39,626 nucleotides of DNA from Alphaproteobacteria bacterium (GTDB lineage Bacteria; Pseudomonadota; Alphaproteobacteria; SHVP01), in NCBI GenBank assembly GCA_009694165.1, contig SHVP01000012.1:1-39626 (forward strand), written 5' to 3'. This document shows positions 16,719 to 25,726 of the stretch, in pieces. Both the position numbers and the translations under genes were made by a program. The notes beneath the pieces are model-generated. The model did not search any database. It worked only from the letters and a program-made list of their open reading frames with translations, and was not told the origin of the DNA. Position 1 is the stretch's first letter; each line of letters starts with the position of its first letter.

Positions 16719-17744
16719 ATGGGCTACAAAGTTGCGGTTGTCGGCGCCACGGGCAATGTGGGCCGCGAGATGTTGAACATCCTGCTGGAACGTCAGTTCC
16801 CGGTCGACACGGTGATCCCGCTCGCCTCGAAGCGCTCGGCCGGTAAAGAAGTAGCGTTCGGCGAACAGCGGCTCAAGGTCAAGGCGCTCGACGGATTCGA
16901 TTTCTCGACAGTCGACATCGCGCTTTTCTCGGCCGGCTCCAAGGTGGCGGAGGAATTCGCACCCAAAGCCGGGGCGGCAGGCTGCGTCGTCATCGACAAC
17001 TCCTCGCGCTTCCGCATGGACCCCGACGTGCCGCTGGTCGTACCTGAAGTGAACGCCGCTGCGCTGGCGCGCTACGACCGCAAGAATATCATTGCCAACC
17101 CCAACTGTTCGACCGCGCAAATGGTGGTCGCGCTGAAGCCGCTGCATGACGAGGCGACGATCAAGCGCGTCGTCGTCGCCACCTATCAGTCGACATCGGG
17201 TGCGGGCAAGAACGCGATGGACGAGCTGTTCCATCAGACGCGGGCGATTTTCGTCAACGATCCGGTCGAGCCGAAAGCCTTCCCCAAGCAGATCGCGTTC
17301 AACGTCATCCCGCATATCGACGTGTTCATGGAAGACGGTTCGACCAAGGAAGAGTGGAAGATGGCGGTCGAGACCAACAAGATTCTCGATCCCGACATCA
17401 AGGTGTCGGCGACCTGCGTGCGCGTCCCCGTCTTCGTTGGGCACTCCGAGGCGGTCAACGTCGAGTTCGCCAAGCCCATCACCGCCGAACGCGCCCGGGC
17501 CATTCTGCGCGAGGCCCCGGGGGTCATGGTGGTCGACAAGCGCGAGCCCGGCGGTTACGTCACGCCGCTCGACTGCGTCGGCGACTATGCGACCTTCGTC
17601 AGTCGCATCCGCGTCGACCGCTCGGTGAAGCATGGACTGTCGCTGTGGGTGGTGTCGGACAACTTGCGCAAGGGTGCCGCCCTCAACGCGGTTCAGATCG
17701 CCGAACTGTTGATCAACCGCTACCTGAAGAAGAAGGCGGCCTAG
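16719..17744 (+). CDS. asd: Aspartate-semialdehyde dehydrogenase
   Basis: 341 residues from the ATG at 16719 (MGYKVAVVGATGNVGREML). In-frame ATGs at 16707 and an open frame to 16689 give 4-10 extra residues without family support. The NADP-binding GATGNVG, the catalytic cysteine in NPNCSTAQM and the late RVPVFVGHSEAVN histidine region are present. Reaction: reduction of aspartyl phosphate to aspartate semialdehyde, leading to lysine/diaminopimelate, methionine and threonine. It supplies the same branch as dapF at 8940. It ends the plus-strand run and its TAG overlaps the TAG of the opposing gene (shared CTAG). Confidence 0.96.
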   Translation: MGYKVAVVGATGNVGREMLNILLERQFPVDTVIPLASKRSAGKEVAFGEQRLKVKALDGFDFSTVDIALFSAGSKVAEEFAPKAGAAGCVVIDNSSRFRMDPDVPLVVPEVNAAALARYDRKNIIANPNCSTAQMVVALKPLHDEATIKRVVVATYQSTSGAGKNAMDELFHQTRAIFVNDPVEPKAFPKQIAFNVIPHIDVFMEDGSTKEEWKMAVETNKILDPDIKVSATCVRVPVFVGHSEAVNVEFAKPITAERARAILREAPGVMVVDKREPGGYVTPLDCVGDYATFVSRIRVDRSVKHGLSLWVVSDNLRKGAALNAVQIAELLINRYLKKKAA

Positions 17745-18580
17745 TCTGGGGTGACGGCGACGGCGCGCACGGCGGCCGTCGGCGTTAGAAACTCGTCCTG
17801 GGCGGCCACCAAGTCGAGGTCGAGCGCCGATCCCGAGAGCGTGATCGTCCGCAGCGCCGCGGCGACCGACTGGGCGAGTGCATCGGCGACGGGCTCGCCC
17901 CGCAGATAGCGCACGAAAAAAATCGCCGAAAACAGATCGCCAGCCCCGTGAGCCGGCCCGCCGACAACGGGCGTCGTCGTCACCCAGGCGCGATCCGGCG
18001 TGACGGCGAGGGTGGAAATGGCGTTCGGCTGTTCCTCGCTGCGCACCGACGTCACCACCATCAGCCGGGCCCGCCCCGGCCAATGCGCCCGACAGCACGC
18101 GAGAACGGAGCGGACGCCCGCGTGCGGCGACGCCGCCCACAAGCTCAGTTCGCTTTGGTTGAGGAAAAGCAGGTCGGCCGCGGGCAGTAGAACGCCGGTG
18201 ACCGCCCGCACGACCGCCGGCGCCACGAAGGCGCCGCTCTCGTGGGCAAAGGCAGCGTTGCACGCATAGACAATGTCGGGGTTGCGCGACCGCCCGCGGG
18301 CCACGGCGCGCGCCACCGCTTCCGCCGTTGCGGCGTCCGCCAGATAGCCCGACAGGATCCCGGCGCAGCGCCCCCAATGCCCGTCGAGCGACGCGAGTAA
18401 ATCGTCGACGACATCGGCGGCGACGGCGCGACCGCGAAAATCGCCATGCGCCGGGTGGTTCGAGAACAGCACGGTCGGCAGCGTCCATGCCTCGACGCCC
18501 ATCCGCTCGATGGCGAAGCTGGCGGCGCGGTTGCCAACCGCGCCGCGCACCACATGCGATTGAACGCTCAGGATCGCCAT
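17741..18580 (-). CDS. Pyridoxal kinase-like protein lacking the DPVxGD motif
   Basis: 279 residues from the ATG at 18578-18580. The fold is that of the PdxK/PdxY ribokinase group: N-terminal ILSVQSHVVRGAVGNRAA, the SNHPAHGDFRG substrate segment, SGYLADAAT, LNQSELSLW, VVTSVR, and the anion-hole GAGDLFSAIFF. The usual central DPVxGD segment is replaced by YACNAAFAHESG (about residues 105-116), so ATP/metal handling or specificity may differ. If active, it would phosphorylate pyridoxal or a related compound with ATP. It is a single minus-strand gene, tail to tail with asd (4-base overlap). Its divergent neighbour is the CitE-like gene, 77 bases away. Confidence 0.8.
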   Translation of the reverse strand: MAILSVQSHVVRGAVGNRAASFAIERMGVEAWTLPTVLFSNHPAHGDFRGRAVAADVVDDLLASLDGHWGRCAGILSGYLADAATAEAVARAVARGRSRNPDIVYACNAAFAHESGAFVAPAVVRAVTGVLLPAADLLFLNQSELSLWAASPHAGVRSVLACCRAHWPGRARLMVVTSVRSEEQPNAISTLAVTPDRAWVTTTPVVGGPAHGAGDLFSAIFFVRYLRGEPVADALAQSVAAALRTITLSGSALDLDLVAAQDEFLTPTAAVRAVAVTPD

Positions 18581-18657
18581 CGGAGCACCTTCGCGCCGCG
18601 CTTGCTGCCGGCAAACGCTTCTCGCATAGTTCCGCGGTCCGGCCAACGGAGTAACCG

Positions 18658-19555
18658 ATGCCGCCCACCGTGCGTCCCCGCCGGAGCGCCCTCTATATGC
18701 CGGGATCGAACGCCCGCGCGCTCGACAAGGCCCGGTCGCTCGCCGCTGACGTCCTCATTTTCGACCTCGAAGACGCCGTCGCCGCCTCGGCCAAGGGGGA
18801 TGCACGCGGTCGCGTCGGCGAGGCGATTCGCGCGGGGCGGCTACGGCGCCCGCGAACTCGTCGTCCGCGTCAACGGCTTGGAGACGACGTGGGGTTTGGA
18901 CGACCTGTTGGCGGTGGCTACCTGCGGGGCGCATGCCGTGCTGCTGCCCAAGGTCGATGATGCCGCGGCCCTGTTGCGCGCCGAGGCGATCCTAGCCCGT
19001 TCAGGCGCCCCGCCCGATCTCGCCCTCTGGTGCATGATGGAAACGCCGCGCGGCGTGTTGAACGCCCAGGCCATCGCCGCCGCCTCGCCGCGCACGCGCT
19101 GCCTCGTCATGGGGACGTCGGACCTGGCCAAGGACCTGCACGCCCTCCACACGCGCGATCGTTTGCCGTTTCTCACCGGCCTGGGGCTTTGCCTGCTCGC
19201 GGCGCGCGCCAGCGGCCTCGCCATTCTCGACGGCGTGCATCTCGACCTCGACGACCTGGCCGGCTTCGAGGAGCAATGCCGGCAGGGTCGGGCGCTCGGG
19301 TTCGACGGCAAGACGCTGATTCATCCGCGGACCATCGAGGCCGCTAACCGCATTTTCGCGCCGAGCGCGGACGAGATCGCGTGGTCGCGACGGGTCGTGG
19401 CCGCCCGTGCCGAGGCGACGGCACGCGGCGAGGGCGTCGTACTCGTCGATGGCAAGCTGGTCGAGACCCTGCACGTGGACGATGCCCGTCGAGTTTTGGC
19501 AATGGCCGACGCGATCAGCGCTCCGGCGGCGGGCGAGAAGTCGGCGCAGCGTTGA
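18658..19555 (+). pseudogene. CitE/HpcH-type CoA ester lyase with a single-base frameshift
   Basis: From the ATG at 18658 the protein reads SALYMPGSNARALDKAR and LIFDLEDAVA, the start of CitE-type malyl-CoA/citryl-CoA lyases. After EAIRAG (codon at 18835-18837) the family sequence continues one base over, in the +1 frame: GYGARELVVRVNG, LLPKVDD, MMETPRGVLNA, MGTSDLAKDL and GFDGKTLIHPRTIEAA, to the TGA at 19553-19555. Removing one G from GGGG at 18834-18837 restores a continuous protein of about 298 residues with catalytic aspartate/glutamate and arginine positions intact. The cause is either a true null mutation or a homopolymer sequencing error. As written, a 100-residue product ends at 18960. 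Likely reaction of the intact enzyme: cleavage of a malyl-CoA-like ester, giving acetyl-CoA and glyoxylate or similar. Confidence 0.85.
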
Positions 19556-19580
19556 CTTGGCCTGGGGCAGCGTCTTAAAT
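19552..19580 (+). promoter_or_regulatory. Promoter of the sdhCDAB operon
   Basis: TTGACT (19552-19557), a 17-base spacer, and TTAAAT (19575-19580). This is one of the best sigma-70-type matches in the window. The -35 element overlaps the stop codon of the CitE-like gene. The remaining 83 bases to sdhC hold no other feature I can name. Confidence 0.6.
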
Positions 19581-19663
19581 CAGCCCGCCTCTTTTCCGCC
19601 TCTTCGCCCGAGCCCGCGACCGGCGCGACCTCGAAGGACCGCAAGTTGAAGCGGTAAGCCCCA

Positions 19664-20059
19664 ATGGCCCATTCAGATCGTCCGCTTTCGCCCCATCTGC
19701 AGGTCTATCGCTGGCAGATCACGATGACGATGTCGATTTTGCATCGGGTCACCGGGGTCGGCCTCGGACTCGGTGCGCTGTTGCTTGCCTATTGGTTGAT
19801 CGCCCTCGCCAGCGGTCCCGACGCCTATGACGATGCCCAATGGCTGTTCGGCGGATGGATTGGCCGCCTGGTGTTGCTGGGCTTCACCTGGGCGCTCGCG
19901 TTCCATCTCTGCAATGGCATCCGGCACCTGTTCTGGGATGCCGGCAAGGGCTTCGCCCTCGGCGTCATGCGCGCCAGCGGCTGGACGGTGGTGGTCGCCG
20001 CGGTGATCCTCACCGTCGCGGTCTGGATCCTGGGCTATGTGGCGCGGGGGACCCTATGA
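19664..20059 (+). CDS. sdhC: Succinate dehydrogenase cytochrome b556 subunit
   Basis: 131 residues. The N-terminus has the family motif RPLSPHLQVYRWQ. SILHRVTGVGL follows, with the serine and arginine of the quinone site, then three membrane helices. The haem-ligand histidine is in AFHLCNGIRHLFWD. The protein anchors the SdhAB catalytic part to the inner membrane and binds haem b with SdhD. Its stop overlaps the ATG of sdhD by 4 bases. Confidence 0.95.
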   Translation: MAHSDRPLSPHLQVYRWQITMTMSILHRVTGVGLGLGALLLAYWLIALASGPDAYDDAQWLFGGWIGRLVLLGFTWALAFHLCNGIRHLFWDAGKGFALGVMRASGWTVVVAAVILTVAVWILGYVARGTL

Positions 20060-20436
20060 GCCTGCGCTCGCCACTCGGCCGCGCCCGCGGCCTCGGCTCG
20101 GCAAAAGAAGGGGCAAGCCACTGGTGGCACCAACGGTTATCCGCCGTCGCCCTGGTGCCGCTGGGCGGCTGGTTCGTCGTCTCCATGATCGTCCACAACG
20201 GCGCGCCCTACGATCAGGCGTTCCTCTGGCTCGCCCATCCGGTGCAGGCCGGACTCATGCTGCTGTTGCTGCTGTTCACCTTCTACCATTTGAAGCTGGG
20301 CCTGCAGGTCGTCATCGAAGACTATGTTCACAGCGAGTGGCTTAAGGTCACGACGCTGATGGCGATGACGGGTGCTTGCCTGTTGGTCGGACTCGCCAGC
20401 GCGCTCGCCGTTCTTTCAGTTGCGTTCGGAGGCTAG
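20056..20436 (+). CDS. sdhD: Succinate dehydrogenase membrane anchor subunit
   Basis: 126 residues from the ATG at 20056 ([19 protein letters not shown]). A longer open frame upstream lies inside sdhC. The pattern [20 protein letters not shown] is the alphaproteobacterial SdhD start, three membrane helices follow, and the haem-ligand histidine and quinone-site segment are in [17 protein letters not shown]. sdhA starts 5 bases after the stop. Translation is probably coupled to sdhC by the ATGA overlap. Confidence 0.94.
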   Translation: MSLRSPLGRARGLGSAKEGASHWWHQRLSAVALVPLGGWFVVSMIVHNGAPYDQAFLWLAHPVQAGLMLLLLLFTFYHLKLGLQVVIEDYVHSEWLKVTTLMAMTGACLLVGLASALAVLSVAFGG

Positions 20437-20441
20437 GTACG

Positions 20442-22229
20442 ATGGCCGCCTACCCGCTCACGGAGCATTTCTACGACGTGATCGTTGTCGGCGCCGGAGG
20501 CGCCGGATTGCGCGCCTGTGTCGGCCTCGCCGAAAAAGGGCTGAAGACAGCTTGCCTCACCAAAGTCTTTCCGACCCGTTCGCACACCGTGGCGGCCCAA
20601 GGCGGCATCTCGGCCGCGCTCGGCAACATGGGCGAGGACGACTGGCGTTGGCACATGTACGACACGGTCAAAGGGGCTGATTGGCTCGGCGACCAGGACG
20701 CCATCGAGTACATGTGCCGCGAAGGCATCAACTCGATTTTGGAACTCGAGCACTATGGCATGCCGTTCTCGCGCACCGAGGAAGGCAAGATCTATCAGCG
20801 GGCGTTCGGCGGCATGACGACGCGCTTCGGCGAAGGAACCGCGCAACGCACGTGTGCCGCCGCCGACCGGACCGGCCACGCGATGCTGCACACGCTGTAC
20901 CAGCAGAGCCTCAAGCATCAGGTCGAGTTCTTCGTCGAATACTTCGTCCTCGATCTGATCATGGACGACGAGGGATCATGCCTTGGCGTCGTCGCCTGGT
21001 GCCTCGACGATGGGTCGCTGCACGTCTTCCGTGGACATCAGACGGTGATGGCCACCGGCGGCTATGGCCGCGCCTATTTCGCTTGCACCTCGGCCCATAC
21101 CTGTACCGGCGACGGCAACGCCATGGTGCTGCGTGCCGGCCTGCCGCTGCAGGACATGGAGTTCGTCCAGTTCCATCCGACCGGCATCTACGGCGCCGGC
21201 GTGCTGATCACCGAGGGCGCGCGCGGCGAAGGCGCTTATCTGGTGAATGCCAAGGGCGAGCGCTTCATGGAGCGCTATGCACCGCATGCCAAGGATCTGG
21301 CCTCGCGCGACGTCGTCTCCCGGTCGATGACGGTGGAAATTCGCGAAGGTCGCGGCTGCGGTCCGAACAAGGACCACATCTTCCTGCATCTCGACCACCT
21401 TGAGCCGGCGATCCTCAACGAGCGCCTGCCCGGGATCACTGAAAGCGCCAAGATCTTTGCCGGCGTCGACCTGACGCGCGAACCGGTGCCGGTCATCCCC
21501 ACCGTCCACTACAACATGGGCGGGGTTCCGACCAACTACCTGGGCGAGGCGTTGACTCTCGCCAAGGGCAATCCCGACACGGTCGTGCGCGGCCTGATGG
21601 CGGCCGGCGAAGCGGCCTGCGTTTCAGTCCATGGCGCCAACCGCCTCGGTTCGAACTCGCTGCTCGATCTCGTCGTGTTTGGCCGCGCCGTCGCCAACCG
21701 CGCGGCCGAGACCGTCAAGAGCGGAACCAACCATCGCAACACGCCCAAGGCGTCGGTCGACGAGGCCGTGGCCCGTTTCGATCATTTCCGCAACGCCAAA
21801 GGCAAGGCGCCAACCGCCCAGATCCGGCTGCAGATGCAGCGGGTGATGCAGAACAATTGCGCCGTATTCCGCACCGGTCCGGTGCTCGAGGAAGGCAAGA
21901 AACTGATCGAAGGCGTGCGCCAGAGCATGAGCGACATTGGCGTCACCGATCGATCGCTGATCTGGAACTCCGACCTCGTCGAGACGCTCGAACTCGACAA
22001 CCTGTTGGCGCAAGCCGTGGTGACGATGCACGCTGCCGCCAACCGCACCGAGAGTCGCGGCGCCCACGCGCGCGAGGACTTCGCCGCGCGCGACGACAAA
22101 AATTGGATGAAGCACACGATGACCTGGATCGACGACAAAGGTCATGTCGCCATCGACTATCGCCCCGTTCACAACTACACGCTGACCAACGACGTCGAGT
22201 ACGTCGCGCCCAAGGCGCGCGTCTATTAG
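20442..22229 (+). CDS. sdhA: Succinate dehydrogenase flavoprotein subunit
   Basis: 595 residues from the ATG at 20442; the open frame to 20376 is inside sdhD. The FAD-binding [11 protein letters not shown], the flavinylation histidine in [10 protein letters not shown], the active-site arginine region ASRDVVSR, and HTYNMGG-type [12 protein letters not shown] are present. The late [13 protein letters not shown] stretch matches the C-terminal domain. Reaction: oxidation of succinate to fumarate with covalent FAD, passing electrons to SdhB. The gene has AGG 9-11 bases before the start. No irregularity seen. Confidence 0.97.
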   Translation: MAAYPLTEHFYDVIVVGAGGAGLRACVGLAEKGLKTACLTKVFPTRSHTVAAQGGISAALGNMGEDDWRWHMYDTVKGADWLGDQDAIEYMCREGINSILELEHYGMPFSRTEEGKIYQRAFGGMTTRFGEGTAQRTCAAADRTGHAMLHTLYQQSLKHQVEFFVEYFVLDLIMDDEGSCLGVVAWCLDDGSLHVFRGHQTVMATGGYGRAYFACTSAHTCTGDGNAMVLRAGLPLQDMEFVQFHPTGIYGAGVLITEGARGEGAYLVNAKGERFMERYAPHAKDLASRDVVSRSMTVEIREGRGCGPNKDHIFLHLDHLEPAILNERLPGITESAKIFAGVDLTREPVPVIPTVHYNMGGVPTNYLGEALTLAKGNPDTVVRGLMAAGEAACVSVHGANRLGSNSLLDLVVFGRAVANRAAETVKSGTNHRNTPKASVDEAVARFDHFRNAKGKAPTAQIRLQMQRVMQNNCAVFRTGPVLEEGKKLIEGVRQSMSDIGVTDRSLIWNSDLVETLELDNLLAQAVVTMHAAANRTESRGAHAREDFAARDDKNWMKHTMTWIDDKGHVAIDYRPVHNYTLTNDVEYVAPKARVY

Positions 22230-22248
22230 TCCGGAGAAGGGTCCGTCC

Positions 22249-23025
22249 ATGGTGGAGTTCACACTTCCGCGCAACTCGAAGGTCGGCACCGGCAAGACCG
22301 TATCAGCGCCGGCCGGCGCGCAGCGGGTCAAGCGTTTCGCCGTCTATCGCTGGAATCCCGACGACAAGCAGAACCCGCGGATCGACACCTTCGAGATCGA
22401 CCTGGCGACCTGCGGCCCGATGGTGTTGGACGCGCTGATCAAGATCAAGAACGAGGTCGACGCCTCGCTGGCGTTCCGGCGCTCGTGCCGCGAGGGCGTC
22501 TGCGGCTCCTGTTCGATGAACATCGACGGCACCAATACCCTCGCCTGCACCAAGGCGATCGACGATATCAAAGGCGACGTCCGCGTCTACCCGCTGCCGC
22601 ACATGCCGGTGGTCAAGGACCTGGTGCCCGATCTCACCAACTTCTACGCGCAGTATGCGTCGATCAAGCCCTGGTTGCAGGCCGACTCGCCGACGCCGAC
22701 TCGCGAGCGCCGGCAGTCGCGCGAGGAGCGTGCCAAGCTCGACGGGCTGTGGGAATGCATCTTGTGCGCATCCTGTTCGGCGAGCTGCCCGAGCTACTGG
22801 TGGAACAGCGACCGTTACCTCGGCCCGGCCGTGCTGTTGCAGGCCTACCGCTGGATCGTCGACAGCCGCGACGAGCGCGCCGGCGAACGGCTCGACGAAC
22901 TGGAAGACCCGTTCCGGCTCTATCGCTGCCACACCATCATGAATTGCGCGCAGACCTGTCCCAAGAGCCTCAATCCTGCCCTGGCCATCGCCGAGACCAA
23001 GAAACTCATCCAGCAGCGTCGTTAG
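22249..23025 (+). CDS. sdhB: Succinate dehydrogenase iron-sulfur subunit
   Basis: 258 residues with all three cluster motifs: [15 protein letters not shown] plus a downstream cysteine in LACTKA for [2Fe-2S]; [15 protein letters not shown] for [4Fe-4S]; and the paired [17 protein letters not shown] for [3Fe-4S]. The protein carries electrons from SdhA to ubiquinone at the membrane anchor. There is GGAG 13-16 bases before the ATG. It is the last gene of the operon: the next gene is 53 bases away and lacks an obvious ribosome site. No hairpin terminator is seen. Confidence 0.97.
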   Translation: MVEFTLPRNSKVGTGKTVSAPAGAQRVKRFAVYRWNPDDKQNPRIDTFEIDLATCGPMVLDALIKIKNEVDASLAFRRSCREGVCGSCSMNIDGTNTLACTKAIDDIKGDVRVYPLPHMPVVKDLVPDLTNFYAQYASIKPWLQADSPTPTRERRQSREERAKLDGLWECILCASCSASCPSYWWNSDRYLGPAVLLQAYRWIVDSRDERAGERLDELEDPFRLYRCHTIMNCAQTCPKSLNPALAIAETKKLIQQRR

Positions 23026-23078
23026 CGTGAACCAGCGACGCCCAGTGGTCTTCCCGTTTCCATCGCGCGCCGCCGTCG

Positions 23079-24602
23079 ATGATTGACGTGCGCTCCCCGA
23101 CCCCGGTGGCGACGGCGTATGACTCGTTTCCCTGCCGAACCCAGGCGCGCCGGCGAACCGACCCCAACCGGCTGGCGGCGCTCGCCACGCTTTTCGGTCT
23201 CGAGCCGAGGCGGGTCGCCGATACGCGCGTGCTCGAACTTGGCTGCGGCACCGGCGACAACATCGCGGCGATTGCCGCGGCCCTGCCCGATGCCGAGTGC
23301 CTCGGCATCGAGCTGTCCGCGAATCGGATCGAGTTTGGCCGCCGCCGGGCGGAGGCGGCGGGACTGGCCAATCTTCGCTTGACCGTCGGCGATCTTCGCC
23401 GCCTCGATCCCGCGCCCGGCCGGTTCGACTACCTGATCGCGCACGGGGTCCTGTCGTGGATTCTGGTGGCGGCCCACGGCGAGTTTTTTGCCGCCTGCAA
23501 GCGCCACCTGGTGCCGACCGGAATCGCCTGTGTCAGCTACAACACTTTTCCGGGTTGGCATCTGCGCGCGATCGTCCGCGACCTGATGCTCGCCGCCGGC
23601 GGCGAGGAGCAGGACCCACGCCGCCGGGTCGAACGCGCGCGCGCCGCCCTCGATCGCCTGGCTGACGCGCTTAAGGACACCGACACCTCATACGGCGCGT
23701 TCGTGCAGGAACAGCGGACGAACGTACGCCAACTCGCCGACCACCACCTGGCGCACGATCTGTTGGAAGCGGACAACGAGCCGCTCTACTTCCGCGACTT
23801 CGTAACGCGGGCCAGCCAGGCCGGCCTCCGCTATGTGGCCGAGGCGGCGCTCGACTGGATGGTGGCCGACAACTATCCGCAGCCGGTGACGACGGTTCTG
23901 CGGACCGAGCCCGACCTCATCCGGCGGGAACAGTTGCTCGATTTTCTGATCAATCGGACGTTTCGCGAGTCGCTCCTCTGCCATGGCGACCGGAGTGTTG
24001 CTGCCGCCCCGCTGCCGCACCGCATGGTGGGGCTGCATTTCGCCGGATCGCTGCGCTCTGAGCTGTCGATCCTCGACCCGCATCAGGGCGGGTCGGCGCT
24101 GTTCCTGTCGGCCGGCGGCATCCGGATCTCGATCGAAGGGGCAGTCAACCAGATGGCGATTCTCCATCTCATTGAGCGATACCCCGAACCGCTGATGATG
24201 ACCGATCTCATCGACGCCGCACGCCGCCGCTTGGGCCGCGATATCGCCGATACCGAGATCGTCGACCTGACTCGCACGCTGTATGCGGCCTACAGCCGTG
24301 GTCTGATTGACCTGCTCAGCGCGCCCTCGCGCCTCGTGGTCGAACCGGGCGCCAAGCCGCACGCCAGCGACTGGGCGCGGGTGCAATTCCGCGACGATTC
24401 GGTAGTGGCGACTTTGCTGTTCGACAACGTCAATGTCGACGATGACGCCTGCCGGACACTGCTGCCGCTACTTGACGGCACGCGCGATCGCGGGGCCTTG
24501 ACCGCGGAATTGCAGCGTTTGTCGCGTCCGCACGAGCCGGCCGCGGAGATCGTCGATGCGGCCCTGGCGCGGCTCGGTCGTGTCGGTCTGATGGTCGCCT
24601 GA
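23079..24602 (+). CDS. SAM methyltransferase with methyltransferase regulatory domain (PKMT-like)
   Basis: 507 residues. Residues 30-150 form a class I SAM domain with motif I VLELGCGTGDN (about 51-61), the acidic CLGIELSANR, and IAHGVLSWI; VSYNTFPGWHLR follows. Residues about 210-310 match the methyltransferase regulatory domain by the NEPLYFRDFV and GLRYVAEA segments. The remaining C-terminal part is winged-helix-like. This architecture is that of the protein-lysine methyltransferases described in Rickettsia (PKMT1/2), which methylate outer membrane protein lysines. That function here is inference only. It is preceded by 53 bases with no clear ribosome site, and its stop overlaps the zapE start (TGATG). 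Confidence 0.8.
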   Translation: MIDVRSPTPVATAYDSFPCRTQARRRTDPNRLAALATLFGLEPRRVADTRVLELGCGTGDNIAAIAAALPDAECLGIELSANRIEFGRRRAEAAGLANLRLTVGDLRRLDPAPGRFDYLIAHGVLSWILVAAHGEFFAACKRHLVPTGIACVSYNTFPGWHLRAIVRDLMLAAGGEEQDPRRRVERARAALDRLADALKDTDTSYGAFVQEQRTNVRQLADHHLAHDLLEADNEPLYFRDFVTRASQAGLRYVAEAALDWMVADNYPQPVTTVLRTEPDLIRREQLLDFLINRTFRESLLCHGDRSVAAAPLPHRMVGLHFAGSLRSELSILDPHQGGSALFLSAGGIRISIEGAVNQMAILHLIERYPEPLMMTDLIDAARRRLGRDIADTEIVDLTRTLYAAYSRGLIDLLSAPSRLVVEPGAKPHASDWARVQFRDDSVVATLLFDNVNVDDDACRTLLPLLDGTRDRGALTAELQRLSRPHEPAAEIVDAALARLGRVGLMVA

Positions 24603-25723
24603 TGTCGGCTGGTTCCCGCCCATTGACCGCCTACCAGGACCTCGTGCGCCGCGGCGCCTGGCGACCGGAGCCGTCGCAGGAAAGCGCGGCCAAGGCGCTC
24701 GACCGGTTGCACGACCAGTTGGCGGAAAGCAGCAGCGCCCGGGCGGGCTTTGCCCGTCGTCTCGGCCTTTCCCGCCAGACCGAGCCGCCGCTCGGTCTCT
24801 ATCTGCACGGCGGCGTCGGCCGCGGCAAGTCGGCCCTGATGGACCTGTTCTTCGCCTCGGCTCCGATCGCCCGCAAACGTCGCGTGCATTTCCACGCCTT
24901 CATGCTCGACGTCCACGCGCGCATCCACGCCTGGCGCAAGGACCCCGCCAACAAGAGCGGTGACGGCGATCCGATCAAACCGGTAGCCAAGCAATTGGCG
25001 GGCGAAGCGGAATTGCTGTGCTTCGACGAGTTCCAGGTCAGCGACACCGCCGACGCGATGATCCTGCAACGCCTGTTCAAAAAGATGTTCGAGCGCGGCG
25101 TGATCGTGGTCGCGACGTCGAATCGGCCGCCCGACGACTTGTACAAGAACGGGCTCAACCGCCAGCTATTCTTGCCCTTCATCGAACAGCTCAAGACGAA
25201 ATGCGGCGTCGTCGAACTCGACGGCGCCCGCGACTTTCGCCTCGAGCGCCTGCAGATGGCACCGGTGTTCTACACGCCGCTCGGCCCAGTGGCCGAGCGG
25301 GCGTTGGTCATGGTGTTCCAGCGGTTGGCCGGCACCAGCGAGGTCGAACCGGTGACATTGGAAGTGCAGGGCCGCACCCTGACGCTGCCGCGCGCGGCCA
25401 ATGGCGTCGCGGTCGCATCGTTTGCCGATCTCTGCGAACGGCCGCTCGGTGCGGCCGACTACCTGGCGATCGCGCAGAGCTTCAACACACTCATCCTGTC
25501 GGGCATTCCGCGCCTGCCGCCGGAGAAACGGAACGAAGCCAAACGCTTCGTCACGCTGGTCGATGCGCTCTACGAGCACAAGGCCAAGCTCGTGTGCTCG
25601 GCCGAAGCGCCGCCGGAACAGCTCTATGCCGCCGGCGACGGAACCTTCGAGTTCGCCCGCTGCTCGTCCCGCCTTATCGAGATGCAATCCACGCAATATT
25701 TGGCGCTCGGCCACATCGGCTGA
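24602..25723 (+). CDS. zapE: Cell division ATPase ZapE (AFG1-like)
   Basis: 373 residues. P-loop LHGGVGRGKS (about residues 66-75), RVHFHAFMLDVH, Walker B LLCFDEFQVSDTADAMI, the sensor segment VVATSNRPPDDLYKNGLNR, and the tail ARCSSRLIEMQS are all diagnostic of the AFG1/ZapE family. Family role: an AAA-like ATPase that associates with the Z-ring under stress. The mitochondrial relative AFG1/LACE1 acts in turnover of respiratory chain subunits, which gives possible meaning to its place after sdh. The stop at 25723 is only 3 bases from the opposing HAD gene stop. Confidence 0.95.
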   Translation: MSAGSRPLTAYQDLVRRGAWRPEPSQESAAKALDRLHDQLAESSSARAGFARRLGLSRQTEPPLGLYLHGGVGRGKSALMDLFFASAPIARKRRVHFHAFMLDVHARIHAWRKDPANKSGDGDPIKPVAKQLAGEAELLCFDEFQVSDTADAMILQRLFKKMFERGVIVVATSNRPPDDLYKNGLNRQLFLPFIEQLKTKCGVVELDGARDFRLERLQMAPVFYTPLGPVAERALVMVFQRLAGTSEVEPVTLEVQGRTLTLPRAANGVAVASFADLCERPLGAADYLAIAQSFNTLILSGIPRLPPEKRNEAKRFVTLVDALYEHKAKLVCSAEAPPEQLYAAGDGTFEFARCSSRLIEMQSTQYLALGHIG

Positions 25724-25726
25724 GCC

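Noticed and set aside
16524..18668. A 714-codon minus-strand open frame over leuB, asd and the kinase-like gene
   Set aside because: It covers conserved genes in another frame and shows no domain; a GC-bias shadow.
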